Shown piece after piece: positions 33,648-44,889 of a DNA stretch of 64,000 bases (positions are counted from its first letter, which is position 1; the number at the start of each line of letters is the position of its first letter). A model generated the notes under the pieces. That model had not been told where the DNA came from. It searched no databases and worked only from the letters and a program-made list of their open reading frames with translations. The stretch is from Mesomycoplasma ovipneumoniae. GTDB taxonomy: Bacteria; Bacillota_I; Bacilli_A; Mycoplasmatales; Metamycoplasmataceae. Where the stretch lies: NCBI RefSeq assembly GCF_030012565.1, contig NZ_CP124621.1, forward strand, positions 620,001 through 684,000, in the 5' to 3' direction. The translations under genes were made by a program, and so were the position numbers.

Positions 33648-33687
33648 AGTTATTATTTTCGTTTTATTATTTGTAAATTGTTTTGTA

Positions 33688-33725
33688 AGACTCGCTACTT
33701 TAAAAGTGCGAGTCTTATTTTTTTA
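33688..33725 (+). terminator. Terminator of alcohol dehydrogenase
   Basis: AAGACTCGC pairs with GCGAGTCTT and is followed by ATTTTTTTATTTT. Confidence 0.8.
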
Positions 33726-33739
33726 TTTTCAATTTTTAA

Positions 33740-33904
33740 AATAAAAAAATTTAGTTATAATTAATCTTGCTAAGAATGAATTAATAAATTTTTTGGATAT
33801 TGAATTAAGTGGGGATTAATTATGTTTTTTTGGCTAAAAAAATCAGAAAAAGCAAATTTTGGACTGTGTTTTAAAGATAGTGCAATGACTTAAATTTGAC
33901 CGTT
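33740..33904 (+). mobile_element. Dispersed element copy 6a (truncated)
   Basis: Begins at the -10 (TTATAATTAA), keeps the SD and an ATG, but the micro-ORF is extended to 24 codons (MFFWLKKSEKANFGL...) by point changes. It is cut inside P2 (AAATTTGACCGTTTGC), where copy 6b starts with its own A tract. Confidence 0.7.
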
Positions 33905-34481
33905 TGCAAAAAAAAAAAAAAATGCTTGATCTAAAAAAAATTTTCTGTTATAATAAAGTCACTAAGAATGAATTAATAAATTTTGATATTGAATTAAGGG
34001 GGAACTAATTATGTTTTTTGTCTAAAAAATCAGAAAATGCGACTTTTCCGTCATATTTTTAAATATGATACAATGCCTTAAATTTAACCGTTTAGAAATC
34101 TATAAATTTAAGGCTTTTAATTATGGCTCTTTCAAAACTTCACATATTTTTTTAGGCTCGCTGCAAATAAAAACGAGTTTTCTATTTGCATTGAGTTTAA
34201 ATAGTAGTTGTATTTTTTCTTTCATTATGGTTAGATTTAGAATTCAGTGTTTTTGCTTTGATTGTTATTTTCCTGGGTTTGCCAGTTTGATGGCAAAAAT
34301 TAAGACAAAGGGTTGAATTTAACACTTCAAATCAACAAATCATGTTTAAAAATCCGATAGTGTTCCTAGTGAACCAAATATTTGAAATAGGTAATTAACT
34401 TTTGCCAAAAAAAGTTAAAAAAGTGCCCAAAACTAAACCAGGACACTTTTTAAAGATTATTTCATCAAACTGGGAAACTAG
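33905..34481 (+). mobile_element. Dispersed element copy 6b (composite)
   Basis: Tract of 15 A, TTGATC/TATAAT, GGGGGA SD, micro-ORF MFFV-stop (34011-34025). P2 GCCTTAAATTT/AAATTTAAGGC is perfect. An internal copy of the left terminus (CCAGTTTGATGGCAAAAATT) lies at ~34279, so the right third is a splice of two elements. Terminator-like stem AAAAGTGCCC / GGACACTTTTT. Right end CATCAAACTGGGAAACTAG. Confidence 0.8.
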
Positions 34482-34488
34482 GAATAAA

Positions 34489-34521
34489 AAAATTTCCCCT
34501 AAACTTAAGGTGAAATTTTAC
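34489..34521 (-). terminator. Terminator of F1-like-X0 ATPase operon
   Basis: On the minus strand AAAATTTCACC...GGGGAAATTTTTTT: a stem followed by seven T, 18 bp after the beta-like gene. Confidence 0.7.
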
Positions 34522-34538
34522 TTTGTGATTTGAAGTTT

Positions 34539-35912
34539 TTAGACTTCCTTTTTAGCAAGATCATCAACTGAGCCGATAAAGGCGAATTCTGATGGGGAAA
34601 TATCTAAAAATTCACCATCAATAATTCGAATTACTGAGTCAATTGTTTTTTCAAGTGGAACATAAACTCCAGGTTCTTTAGTAAAGGCAGCGGCCATAAA
34701 GAAATTCTGGGTGAAAAAGTTTTCAAGTTGAAGCGCTTTACGAACAATTATTTTACTTTCAGCATCAAGTTCATCAAATCCAAGAATCAAAATAACATCT
34801 TCTAAGTCTTTGTATTTTTTCATAATTGACTTAGCGGCAATAATTGCATTAAAATGTCTTTCACCAATAACGTTTACCGAAACTGAGTTTGAGGTTGAAA
34901 CCAAAGGATCGAAAGCTGGGAAAATATTTCTTGACATTTTATCACGTGAGAGTACAAATGAAGAATCAAGGTGAGTAAAGAGCGAAATAGCCGCTGGATC
35001 AGAAAGATCGTCCATTGGCAAGAAAACAGTTTGGAACGAAGTAATTGAACCATTTTCATTTTTATAAAGGCGATCTTCAATAAAAGAAACATCAGAGTCC
35101 ATTGTTGCATGGTAACCACCGATTGAGACATTTTTTTCAAGGGCACTTGAGACTTCATTAGTAGCCTGGATAAAACGGTAAATGTTGTCAATAAACAAAA
35201 GCACATCTTCTTTTTCGTAGTCACGAGCATATTCAGCAGCTGTAACTCCCATTGGCACAATCATTGAACGTGCGCCAGGAGTTTCGTTCATTTGGGCAAC
35301 AAACATTGTTGATTTTGACATTAAATTTGACTCTTGAAGTTCTAAGAATAACTCAAGACCTTCACGGGAACGCTCACCCGAACCAACAAAAATTGACGAA
35401 ACTTTTTGTCTTTGTTTTGAAACGTTAAAAATTATTTCCTTCATCAAAACAGTTTTACCAACTCCAGCACCACCAAAAATTCCAATTTTATAACCTTCAA
35501 AAATAGGTACAAAAAAATCAAGCGCTTTAATTCCAGTTTCAAGCAATTTGTGACGAACATTAAAATTTTCTTTGGTAACATTAACTGTTGAATTAATTGG
35601 AATTGTTTTTGGCTTAAATTGGGCATTATTTTGTGATTGGGCTAAAATGTTAAAAACTTGATTTTTAGCAGTAGAACCAACTGGAACTTGTAAAAAAGTT
35701 AGTGTATTGACAACTTGGTGACCAACGGCAATTGGCTGAGATTTAGCAATCACAATTGCCCGAACTGTATTTGCATCTAAAATTTTTTTAATAACCAAAA
35801 CTGTCGTATTTTGGTGCATTGTTAGAGCTTGTTCAAGTTGAATTTTATCAAGATCAGTCTGAAATTTAATTTCAGCAACATTAGTTCAAATTTGGGAAAC
35901 AAAGCCAATCAT
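34539..35912 (-). CDS. F1-like ATPase beta subunit homologue (F1-like-X0 cluster)
   Basis: 457 aa. Walker A GGAGVGKT at residues 147-154, Walker B region VLLFIDNIYRF and the family block NETPGARSMIVPMGVTAAEYARD, as in catalytic beta subunits. Last gene of a seven-gene cluster that lacks recognisable a, b and c (Fo) genes, which matches the 'type 3' F1-like-X0 ATPase of several mycoplasmas, thought to drive ATP hydrolysis at the surface rather than make ATP. SD GGAGGT; starts 2 bp after the alpha-like stop. Confidence 0.9.
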
Positions 35913-35914
35913 TT

Positions 35915-37441
35915 TTATCTACCTCCGATATTTTGGGCTTTTTGCATTATTGAATCAAGTAATGACTGCTCCATTTTTGGAAATGCAAGCGGAACTTCGA
36001 GTTGAGTATTTGTTGTTTTTTCCAAAAATTGGTTAACTACTGTTGCAAAATATGAACCAGCGAGCTGATCGTCAATAAATTCATTATTTGTGTATTTGGC
36101 AAAAATTTGTTTGGCAAACGGATCAGTTTCAATTAAGGCCTGAACAAAATTCACCACTTTTGTAGGATCAGCAACATCTTTTAAAAGACCTCAAGAAATT
36201 ATTTTTATTCCCATTAAAACACTTGTTGGTGAATAATAAGAATAACCTTTTTGAACTAAAAACTGCTCAACTTGTGATCCTTTAAAAAGTAAATCTGAAG
36301 TTTCTTTATTAAGGTCATAGTCTAATTTTGCCAATTTAATTTGCTTTTGGTAGTTATAGTATAATGATGAAATTTCTTTTGAAATTGCACGAATATTTTT
36401 TGCTTGAACTGATGAACCTGTCCGCGAAACACTAAGCCCAATATTTACTGCAGGAATTTTACCTTCGGCAAAAAGTGCTGAAGAAGTAATAATTTGACCG
36501 TCAGTAATTGAAATTACATTTGAAGAAACAAGTGCGGTAATATCATTGTCGACAGTTTGAAGAATTGGCAAGGCTGTAATTGATTTTCGCCCAATAAAAC
36601 GACCGGAACGCTCTAAAAGTTTTGAGTGGGCAAAGAAAATATCAGCCGGAAAAGCTTCTTTTCCAATTGGCTGATTAGTTAAAAGGGCAACCTCACGCCA
36701 AACACTTGCATGTTTAGAAAGATCATCAAAAACAATAACAACATCGTAATTATAACTAAGATTTTCAGCATGCGCCATTGCAAAATAAGGGGCTAAATAT
36801 TGGTCAAACGGACTTGTTGAAGCTGCATGAAGAACGATTGTGTTATTCATTGCCCCATTTTTTAAGAGATCATGGTATAAAGAGACTAAATTTTGCCGTT
36901 TTTGACCAATTGAGACATAAATACATTTTGTTGTTGGCGAGTTTTTCTGGTTAATAATTGTATTAATTCCAATATGTGTTTTTCCAGTTTGACGATCGCC
37001 AACAATAAGTTCACGCTGTCCAAATCCAATTGGGTTAAAAAGATCGATTGACAAAATTCCGGTATAAACTTGACGATCAAGCAATTGACGTTGTAAAACA
37101 CCGGCGGCAGTTGCAAAAGCTGAATGACGATAAGTTAAGAAAGTTTGTGGTCTGACTGATTTTGGTTCAATTATATTACCAGAAAGATCGATAATTTTCC
37201 CAAAAAATTCCATTGAAGTGGCAACACGGTCAAAATCAGGTAATTCAACTAGTTCGTCATTAATTTCAACTTTACCTTTTTGGTTGTTAAAAAGTAAATA
37301 AGCTTGCATGTATGAGGCTTGAATTACTACCGCTTTAATTTCGGGTTTATTTTTAATTTGAAAAAATTGCTGTTCTTTTCAGTTGTATTGTCCTTTAACT
37401 AAAATAACATAGTCTAAAACTGAGGCGACACGTAATGACAT
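35915..37441 (-). CDS. F1-like ATPase alpha subunit homologue
   Basis: 508 aa. Walker A GDRQTGKT at about residues 148-155, the SIGQKRQNLVSLYHDLL segment, and SISDGQI-like VISITDGQII, as in non-catalytic alpha. The N-terminal beta barrel is shorter and diverged. Reads through TGA at 36191 (Trp). Its ATG shares a base with the upstream stop (TAATG). Partners the beta-like subunit to form the hexameric head. Confidence 0.9.
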
Positions 37442-39669
37442 TATTTTTCTCCTTGTTCTTGATTTTCAGAATTATTTTCAACTTTTTTTAATTGATTTTT
37501 TTTATAAACTAGCAATCTTGAAATTACAGCAATTGAGACTAAAATTACTGAAAGTGTCCCGACTATTAAATAAGCAAGATTATTTGCTAATCATTGACTT
37601 TGCTGTTCGCTGTTGAATTGTTCAATAAGTGCTGAAAAATTCTGAATTGGATCAGAGTTTTGTTGAGAGTTATTTATTGAAGAAGATCCTTGATTTGCCT
37701 GAGGTTTTTCGTCAAAATAAGCAACATGACCTAATATTTGGTTTAAAAGATTGATTTGGCGCCCAAGTTTAGTCATTGCCACAAATTGATTAACTAAATT
37801 AGAACTTATTTTGTTAGACTCATTATGAAAAAGGGCAACTTTTTCGTGTGCCTGAGCAAAATAACGGTTAATATCTTCGCGAGTTAAGTTTAATTTTTTG
37901 AGATTTTCGTCAAATTGTTTTTCTTTTTGCTCGGCAGCTGCTTTGTCAACTGCATTTGGTTTTGCCAAATATTGGAAAAATTTATCTTGAAGAACAATTA
38001 GATTTAAAAAATAAATTAAATAATAATGAGACCAAGCTTTATTATTGTCAATTTCTGATTTTTTTAAGTATGACAAAAACTGAAATTGTGAAGCCGAAAA
38101 AACCGTTGCATTAGAAGAATTTATATAATCTTGGGCCAATTTTTTCTGAGCATCAAGAAAATCTTGGTTATAAAAAACTTTAGTTAATAGATAAAAGAAA
38201 TTATAAATTGTTGTCTGTGAACCTGGAGAATAATAGCGAATTTGGTCAAAACTAAACTGGTCTTGAATATTCAATGTTGAAAAAAACTGGTCAATTACAG
38301 CAGTTACACCTAAATTTGAATTGTATAAATTTGTTGTTATTGCTTGTATTTGTGCCGGAGTTGCCCCTTCAGGAAAATCAGTGTAATGGGGAGTATCATA
38401 GACTTTTTCGGCTTTTGACTTGTCAGCCGGATCACGAACTTGATTAACAAAGTCAACAATTTTTACTTTTGCGTTAATTTTGTTCCCATCAAGCGAAACT
38501 GATTCAATAAAGTATTTAAAACGTGAATTTAACGGATTTAAGAAGAAAAAAATGTTATTTTTTTCTTCTTGTGATGTTGCTGGATTATTATAAAGTTGAA
38601 CTACTTCATTAAGCGGCCTACCTGCATACTGAGGAGCAATAATTGGCGGCAAATCGGGAGCAATTCGCACTTCAAATTCAGGTTTTTCGGCCACATCAGG
38701 CGGATTTTGGTTAGTAATTTTTTTAATTGCAAAATTAATTTGTTCTTGGGCTGATTGAGATGAACTTGGATTTGGCAGTTGATTTAAAGTAAAATCAAGT
38801 AAAAGTGACTGTTTTTCAAAGTAGTTTTTAATTCAGTCATTTCAAGAAGTTATTCCTTCTTTGCCAATTGGTTTACTTGCTAACAAAAGGTTTTCTTCAG
38901 TATCAGATTTGTCGGCAAATTTGTCAAGGTTAAAATTCTTTTTATAAACAGGAAACTCTTCTTCTTTAAAAAGATATTGTTTATATTGGGATGTAAGTCC
39001 TTGAAAATAAGTCTTAATTCGGTTTTCAAAATCTTTACCTTTGAGCGTGTTTGGAACTTCTGTTACTTTTGACGTTTTAACATTATTTATTTTTTCATAA
39101 TTATCATCGTTGTTAGTTCCTCATTCAAGACCTTGGTAGTTTTCTTTGTCAAAACTAACATCACCACGTTTTAGTTTTAGATTATTGGCAAAAGCAAAAG
39201 GGCTAATAATATTAAGACCAAATTGACTTGGATTCTTTTTTAGACCTTCACGGTTTCGCTTAAAATAATCACGAAGTTGAATTCAGAAAAAACTTTGCTG
39301 TAGTTTTTCTTCAAGATTATCACGAGTTTTTGAAGCAATATCAGCAAGTTTAATTTTAATATCTTCATCAACTTTATCAATAAATTGGTCAATTAATGAT
39401 TCTTTTTGGGCTTCTCAGTATGCTTTGTTTTGCCTTAGATCTTCTTCAGTAATTGGCTCAGCCTTTTTTTCACTTGTGCCTGCTGAGGATTGTCCGCCAG
39501 AATTTTGTCCAGGATTTGCTGGTGGATTTGCAGGATCTGGGGCAGTTTGTTGAAATTCAACAACAGCAGGACTAAAAGTTGAAGCTGATGAAAGGAAAAA
39601 TAAAGATGAAATTGAAAAGACTGATAAAATAGGCGCAAAAACTAGTTTATTTTTTAATTTTTTAGACAT
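37441..39669 (-). CDS. X0 membrane-associated subunit of F1-like ATPase cluster
   Basis: 742 aa. N-terminal signal-anchor (LVFAPILSVFSISSLFFL), long extracellular region with an early proline/glycine-rich linker (PANPGQNSGGQSS), then a C-terminal membrane span (LAYLIVGTLSVILVSIAVI) and short charged cytoplasmic tail. This two-anchor layout fits the large X0 protein of type 3 clusters that would link the head to the outside. No enzymatic motif visible. SD GAGGTG; start overlaps the epsilon-like stop by 8 bp. Confidence 0.75.
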
Positions 39670-40132
39670 GATTCACCTCGGTTTGAACTAAAAAAAACAG
39701 TTGCATCAAACGGTTTTGTTCATTTTCTTGTTTGGCAAGCATATAATTATTATACAATTCTAAATTTGAGCTAAGCTCTAAATTTGCTTGCATTTGCAAT
39801 TTGTGCAAAAGTGTGTTTTTGCTTTTTTGATTTGATTTTTTCTGAATATAATATTCTTTTTTATCAGTTTTATAAAAAATCAAATCATCATAAAGTCGAA
39901 TAGAAGCGCTGTTTTCTAAGGAAAAAAGTAATGATTTGTGGGCAAAAAAATAAAAAACCCCGAAAGAAATTTCGATTTTTATGAGCGAAAAATCAAGATT
40001 TGAGACAATAAATGGTTCAAGTGGTGCAAAATATTTTTCCTGTTCGATGTTAATATATATTTTGCAATCTTTAAAATTTATAGTTTTATTTTCAGGGGTC
40101 AAAATTCGGAAATTTCAAAGTTGTGATTCCAT
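39662..40132 (-). CDS. Epsilon-like subunit of F1-like ATPase cluster
   Basis: 156 aa. N-terminus MESQLWNFRILTPENKTINF fits the beta-sandwich start of F1 epsilon ('xLTPE'), followed by FFAHKSLLFSLENSASIRLYD and a helical C-terminus. Weak but consistent with its place between gamma-like and X0 genes. Start overlaps the gamma-like stop; in-frame TGA near the start is Trp. Confidence 0.6.
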
Positions 40133-40999
40133 TTAAAAAATTCCTTTCGGTTTGCTCTTAATCAAGTTTAGCTCCTCAATTTCTAGCTCACGTTCAATTT
40201 TTAAAATTGTTGTCTTAAGACGTAAAATTTTCTCCTCGATTTCTTTTAAAAGGGTATTTTCGTGAATAAGTTTATTTTTATAGACGATAAATTGCGACTC
40301 AAGTAGCAAAACCTGCACTGATGTTGCAAAATATGTTTGAATCTGGGTTTGGTAAAATTCTTCAAAATTAGGGAAAAAACGGACTTTATCAAGGTTAGCT
40401 TTGAATTTGTCAATTGTTTCTTGCGTTGTTTCCATTTTAAATTCAAATTGGTTCAAAGGGAAAATTGTTGCAATAAAATTAGGGATTTTATTTGAATAAA
40501 CGGCCATTTTTACTGATGAAAACTGACGAGTTTTGAGCCCATATTCAATAACTTGACCAATTTTTACTGAATTTTCAAAGGAATTGTCTAAATTTTCAAA
40601 ACTAGTTATGATTTTCATATTGTTTTTCTTTGCAAAATTAATTGCCCGAACACCAAGAGGAACAATAAAATCTTTTTCAGTATAGTTTTCTAAAATTTTA
40701 GCTTCAATTTGATCAAAAAAGTTTTGCGTATATTTTTCATTTGATGAAGGATAAATTCAAAGATTAATATTTTGACGGGCAAAAGCTTTTTTTGTTAGTA
40801 GTGACAATTTTGCGCTAAATGATCTTTGTGGACTAAATTGGGCAAGTAAAAACTGGCCAATCAAGAAAAATTCATAAACATTTCTTATAGTTCTTAAAAG
40901 AAGGTTGATTTGGATTAGAGAAATATTACGATTTAAGGAAACTAAATCATAAATTTTGATAAAATTATCTCTTTTTTCCTTTTTTTCATTTATGTTCAT
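40133..40999 (-). CDS. Gamma-like central stalk subunit of F1-like ATPase cluster
   Basis: 288 aa, the length of F1 gamma. Long helices at both ends: the start NINEKKEKRDNFIKIYDLVSL and end with KIERELEIEELNLIKSK, which would form the coiled stalk; between is a Rossmann-like part with DFIVPLGVRAINFAKKNN. Sequence conservation with true gamma is low. The ATG overlaps nothing; 26 bp after the preceding stop. Confidence 0.65.
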
Positions 41000-41025
41000 A
41001 ATCTAAAACTCCCAAATTAAAGTAT

Positions 41026-41571
41026 TTATCCTTTTTTATTTGGTTCCTTTTGATCTTCTAAACTTGATGCCAAAGAAACTTCGCTGAAAATAACTTTAAG
41101 CGTTTTTGTTTGCGGATCTAAAAAAACAATGCATCCTTCGACAACTTCAACAAAACGGCTTTTGTTAGCAATAAAATCTCAAGCAAGCGTATTTAGATTC
41201 CCAAGAAGTGCTGAAAATCTTGAATCAGAACTATCTGAATAAAAATTACTTGCTCTAACATTTGAAGACTCAACCTGAGCAATTATCGGAACAAGCCCTT
41301 TTGAACCAAAACGGCTTGAGCGCTGTCAAGAAATAACGAAATTTTTAAATACTAATTCTGTGGTTGACTTATAAGAGTCAACAACTTTTTTTTGGTATTT
41401 TTCCTTCATTGAGGATTTTGCTTTTTGCGAAGATACAAGCAGAGTTAAATTCATTAGTGCATCAAAACTAATAAAATTGGGATGATTAATTAAATCATAA
41501 TAGTCGCGAAATTCTGTTTTTGTATCAATTTGGGTTGGATTTGCTTGCTTTTTCTTTCCTAAAATTTTCAT
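41026..41571 (-). CDS. Unknown subunit of F1-like-X0 cluster, 181 aa
   Basis: Hydrophilic, basic start (MKILGKKKQANPTQI), no signal or membrane span, so cytoplasmic. Two TGA codons read as Trp. It lies between the large membrane protein and gamma-like gene in a position occupied by a small soluble protein of unknown role in type 3 clusters. No domain recognised. Confidence 0.7.
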
Positions 41572-41615
41572 GATTTGTTCCTTATTTTTTAACTTTTAGA
41601 TTTGGAGTCTTAGAT

Positions 41616-43157
41616 CTAAGATGATTCTATTTTTTCATTTTCAACTTTTTGATTTTGATCTTGAGATGATTTGTTTTTTGTTGTTAGAATTAAAGTATTT
41701 TTACCAATTGCAATAAATAAATTTGTTAAAACAAAAATTGCTAGTAAAAGAGTTAAAATCCCAAGAAAATAGAAACTATAGTCAATATAAAAAACTGACA
41801 CTAAATCTTTTTGGTAGTCTTCTGGCTTAACTTGCGAAACGGTTGATGTATAAATATCAATATTTAATAAATAAATGAAATTAAAAATTGTGTATAAAAT
41901 AATAAAAAAACTTACCATTAATTTCATCCAAAGTGGAAATTCGGGTTTAATTCTAACAAGAGCAAAATAAATGGTAAGGAAAAATACTAACTGAGTTGAG
42001 TTTATCCAAATTGTCTCATGAACTGAATAACTTAAATATGAGACAACAAAACTTACAATAAAAGATAGCAGAATAAAAATGAATGGGAGAGTGTTTAATT
42101 GATAATCTTTAATTTTATTTTTTAGTCGGGTAAGATTTAAAACAAAATAAAGAATTAATAAAACAACATGAATCGAAATACCAATTATTGTAGGCAAATA
42201 ATTGGGCACAATATTATTTCCAAAAGGAAGAAACTGAACAAAATTACTTATCGAATAAACAGTTATATAAACACTATAGATAAAAATTCCAATAGCAATA
42301 AAAATTAAAACAGAAAGCGCTGGCGTATATTTTTTAAGTCGAATAAAACTTTGACGGTAAAAATAAATTTGCGGACTATAATATAATAAAGTTAATACTA
42401 AAACTCCCATTAAAATTGCAATTAAAATTAACGAATTAGTTAGTTTTGCTACTTCTGTGATGAAAGTATAAATTCAATTTGCAACTGGATTGTCATAAGT
42501 AACGGTCGAAACTGATGAGTTTTCAGGGGTCGAAAACACCATTGAAGCAAAAATTCCAAATAAAGTACCTGATGTAACAATTGCTGACGCCAAACTTATA
42601 TGCTTAAAAGTAAAAAGCTTTTTATAATCATAGTTAATTTTGTCATCTGTTCTTCCAAGTCAAAGTCAAAGGGAATAATCAAGTAAAATATAAATAAAAA
42701 TTTGGGCAGAAATGCCAAGAATATGGCTCCATTCTGTCGTTAGTCAAGCAAAATAAACAACGAGATTGACTAATGAAAGGAAAAAATATACTGATAAAAT
42801 TATGTATTTATGCATCTTATTTTTCAGGCCGAAAAATTTTAAGCCTTTAAATAAAAAGATAATACTAAAAAATAACAAAAAAACCGATCTTGCAACTCTT
42901 GGAGCAATAAATTCGCGAATTTCATCATCAATAGGATTAAAAATTAGCGAAATACTTGAAACCCTTGAAATCGGGGCGTTTTGGTCAATATCTACTATGT
43001 TCAGGAATGATCGACGGGCGTCAAAGAAAATTGCCGTGCTTAGCCCAAGTAAAAATAGAATAAAAAGGACGCGAAGAAAAATACGCACTAAATTCTTCTT
43101 GTCTTTTTTAGCTGGTTTTGCATTTAAGCCATAAGCCTCAGCACTAACCGCATTCAT
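41616..43157 (-). CDS. Polytopic membrane protein, first gene of F1-like-X0 operon
   Basis: 513 aa with about 11-12 hydrophobic segments, a soluble N-terminal ~25 residues and charged C-terminal tail. Probably the membrane base (X0) of the complex; it does not look like subunit a or c. Excellent SD AGGAGGTCAAA. It is transcribed from the promoter with the 17-A tract at 43190-43223, so the whole operon depends on it. Confidence 0.75.
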
Positions 43158-43189
43158 TTTGACCTCCTTTTTCGTGTTGAAATGCTAAC

Positions 43190-43223
43190 ATTATAACCTT
43201 TTTTTTTTTTTTTTTGTTGACAA
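43190..43223 (-). promoter_or_regulatory. Homopolymer-containing promoter of F1-like-X0 operon
   Basis: Minus strand: TTGTCA (43218-43223), a 17-A tract (43199-43215), GGT, then TATAAT (43190-43195). With this tract the -35/-10 spacing is 22 nt, longer than the 16-18 optimum; loss of several A by slippage would bring it into range. This is the layout of known phase-variable mycoplasma promoters (for example vlp of M. hyorhinis). Confidence 0.65.
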
Positions 43224-43287
43224 AATTCCAAAAAAATTGCCTAAAAAAATATCTAATTTAAAATAATTTTTGTTTTTAGTGTTTTAC

Positions 43288-43303
43288 TTTATAATTTTAG
43301 AAA
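43288..43303 (+). promoter_or_regulatory. -10 box and probable leaderless start of HAD gene
   Basis: TATAAT in CTTTATAATTTTAGAAATG ends only about 8 bases before the ATG, and no SD is present, so transcription probably starts at or next to the start codon. Confidence 0.55.
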
Positions 43304-44106
43304 TGGTTAAAAAATTAATATTTAGTGATATTGACGGAACTCTTTATTGCGGTGATTTTTCCGTTGATAAGGAAACAATTGATTTTCTAAAAAATAATAA
43401 AGATAACTTTACCTTAATTTTAAATACAGGTAATCCTTTGGGCTCAAGAATTTTACAAACAGCAAAACTCTTGGACATTCGTTATGTTTTGACATCTAAT
43501 GGTGCTTTGTTTAGTGATTTAAAAGAGGACAAACATACTTTAATTCACGGACCAATTTCACAAAAATCACAAGAGTTTGTTTTTAAAATTGCCAGAGATT
43601 TAGATATGCAACTAAATTTTTGAACAAGCCAAAAATATTTTAGCTTTAATTTTAAAGAGCAAAATTATTCCTATTTTAATTACCCGCTTTTGGATCCTGA
43701 AAATGAGGTATTTTTTACTGATAGCCCACAAAAAGATGTAATAAAATTAGAATTAATTGGCCCAAGCCAAACTTTAGAAAAGGCTTATAAATTATTAGAA
43801 GAAGATGGCGATCTTGAAGGCGTTTTAATTAATAATATAAGTATTGAAATTGGTAAAAAAGGGACAAATAAAGGAAGTGCTGTTGAATTTGTGGCAAAAA
43901 GTTTCGGAATTGACGTCCAAAAAACAATGACAATTGGTGATAGTCCTAATGATATTTCAATGCTTGAAAAAACTAATTTTTCTTATGCAATGGCAAATGG
44001 ATATGAAATTGTTAAAAAAACAGCAAAACTCAATACAAGCGCTTGTGATCAACAAGGGTTAGTTTATGCAATTAAAGACTTTTTATATCGAACAAAATTT
44101 GATTAA
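43303..44106 (+). CDS. Cof-type HAD phosphatase
   Basis: 267 aa. FSDIDGTLYCG holds the catalytic Asp pair, NTGNP and TSNGA follow, and MTIGDSPNDISMLE gives motif IV; family IIB cap in the middle. Such enzymes dephosphorylate sugar phosphates or flavin mononucleotide; the substrate is not shown by sequence. TGA at 43621 is Trp. ATG at 43303 is chosen since the upstream in-frame codons precede the -10 box. Confidence 0.9.
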
Positions 44107-44107
44107 A

Positions 44108-44143
44108 AAAATTTGACTAAAAAAGTCTTTTAGTCAAATTTTT
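44108..44143. terminator. Bidirectional terminator
   Basis: AAATTTGACTAAAA pairs with TTTTAGTCAAATTT; between the convergent HAD and PQ-loop genes, usable from both sides. Confidence 0.75.
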
Positions 44144-44177
44144 GTCAATTTTTTTGTAATTAAAATAATTAAAAAGT

Positions 44178-44861
44178 TTAAATTCAATTAATTTTAAATG
44201 GTTTTTTCTGTTGTTTGATTTGATAAAAATAAACAACAAGTTGGACTGCTGAAACCAAGAAACCGATAATTTGAAAAATGAATGACGAAAGATAAGCGTC
44301 ATTTTTTTCAATAACAAGTAGCAAGAAAAAGTAGATTAATCAAGCAAAGTTTAAAAGAAATAAATTTAGCAAAAAAGTAAGTGGAATAAATTTAGTTGTT
44401 TTGTTTTTAATACCTAACAAAGTTTGTGGTAAAAAGGCAATATTTACGCAAAATCCGGCAAAAATTCCAAGATAAAGAGCATAAGAAGCAAGATTGCCTA
44501 AAGAAATTTTGGCCCAAAAGAAAATTCCAAGTAGTAAAATCAGTAGAAAAACTAATAATGCCCATGACAAAAAAGTGAAATTTATTAATTGTTTTCTTGT
44601 TGTTTTTGCTTTAAAAGTATAAACCTGAGTTAAAAAAATGAAAGTTAAAAGTCCACTAAATACTTGTGGAATAAAAAGTTGTAAATCACGGATTGCAAAA
44701 CCTAAAAGTGCAAATCCAAAAATTCCTAAATAGTAAATTCATCAACTTAGTAATGAAACTTTTGGTGGTTTTTTTGCTAAGAAAGTATTTATTACTAAAG
44801 GTAAACCGATTATCGAAGTTAAAGATGCTGCAATTCAACCAATTATTGTTATATATGTCAT
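44178..44861 (-). CDS. PQ-loop repeat membrane protein (SWEET-like fold)
   Basis: 227 aa with seven hydrophobic segments. Two PQ motifs lie in matching positions: FIPQVFSG (65-66) and FLPQTLLG (145-146). The first repeat also has GLPLVIN. This is the MtN3/SWEET/PQ-loop fold, which in other organisms moves sugars or amino acids; substrate unknown. Good SD AGGAG. Separate from mgtE by 28 bp. Confidence 0.75.
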
Positions 44862-44889
44862 ATCTCCTGCCTAAAAAATGAACATTATA

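Noticed and set aside
39435..39638. 67-codon ORF near start of X0 subunit
   Set aside because: Overlaps the signal-anchor frame, without SD.
42766..43134. 122-codon plus-strand ORF opposite the operon's first gene
   Set aside because: Antisense shadow; membrane-protein frame on minus strand has SD AGGAGGT.
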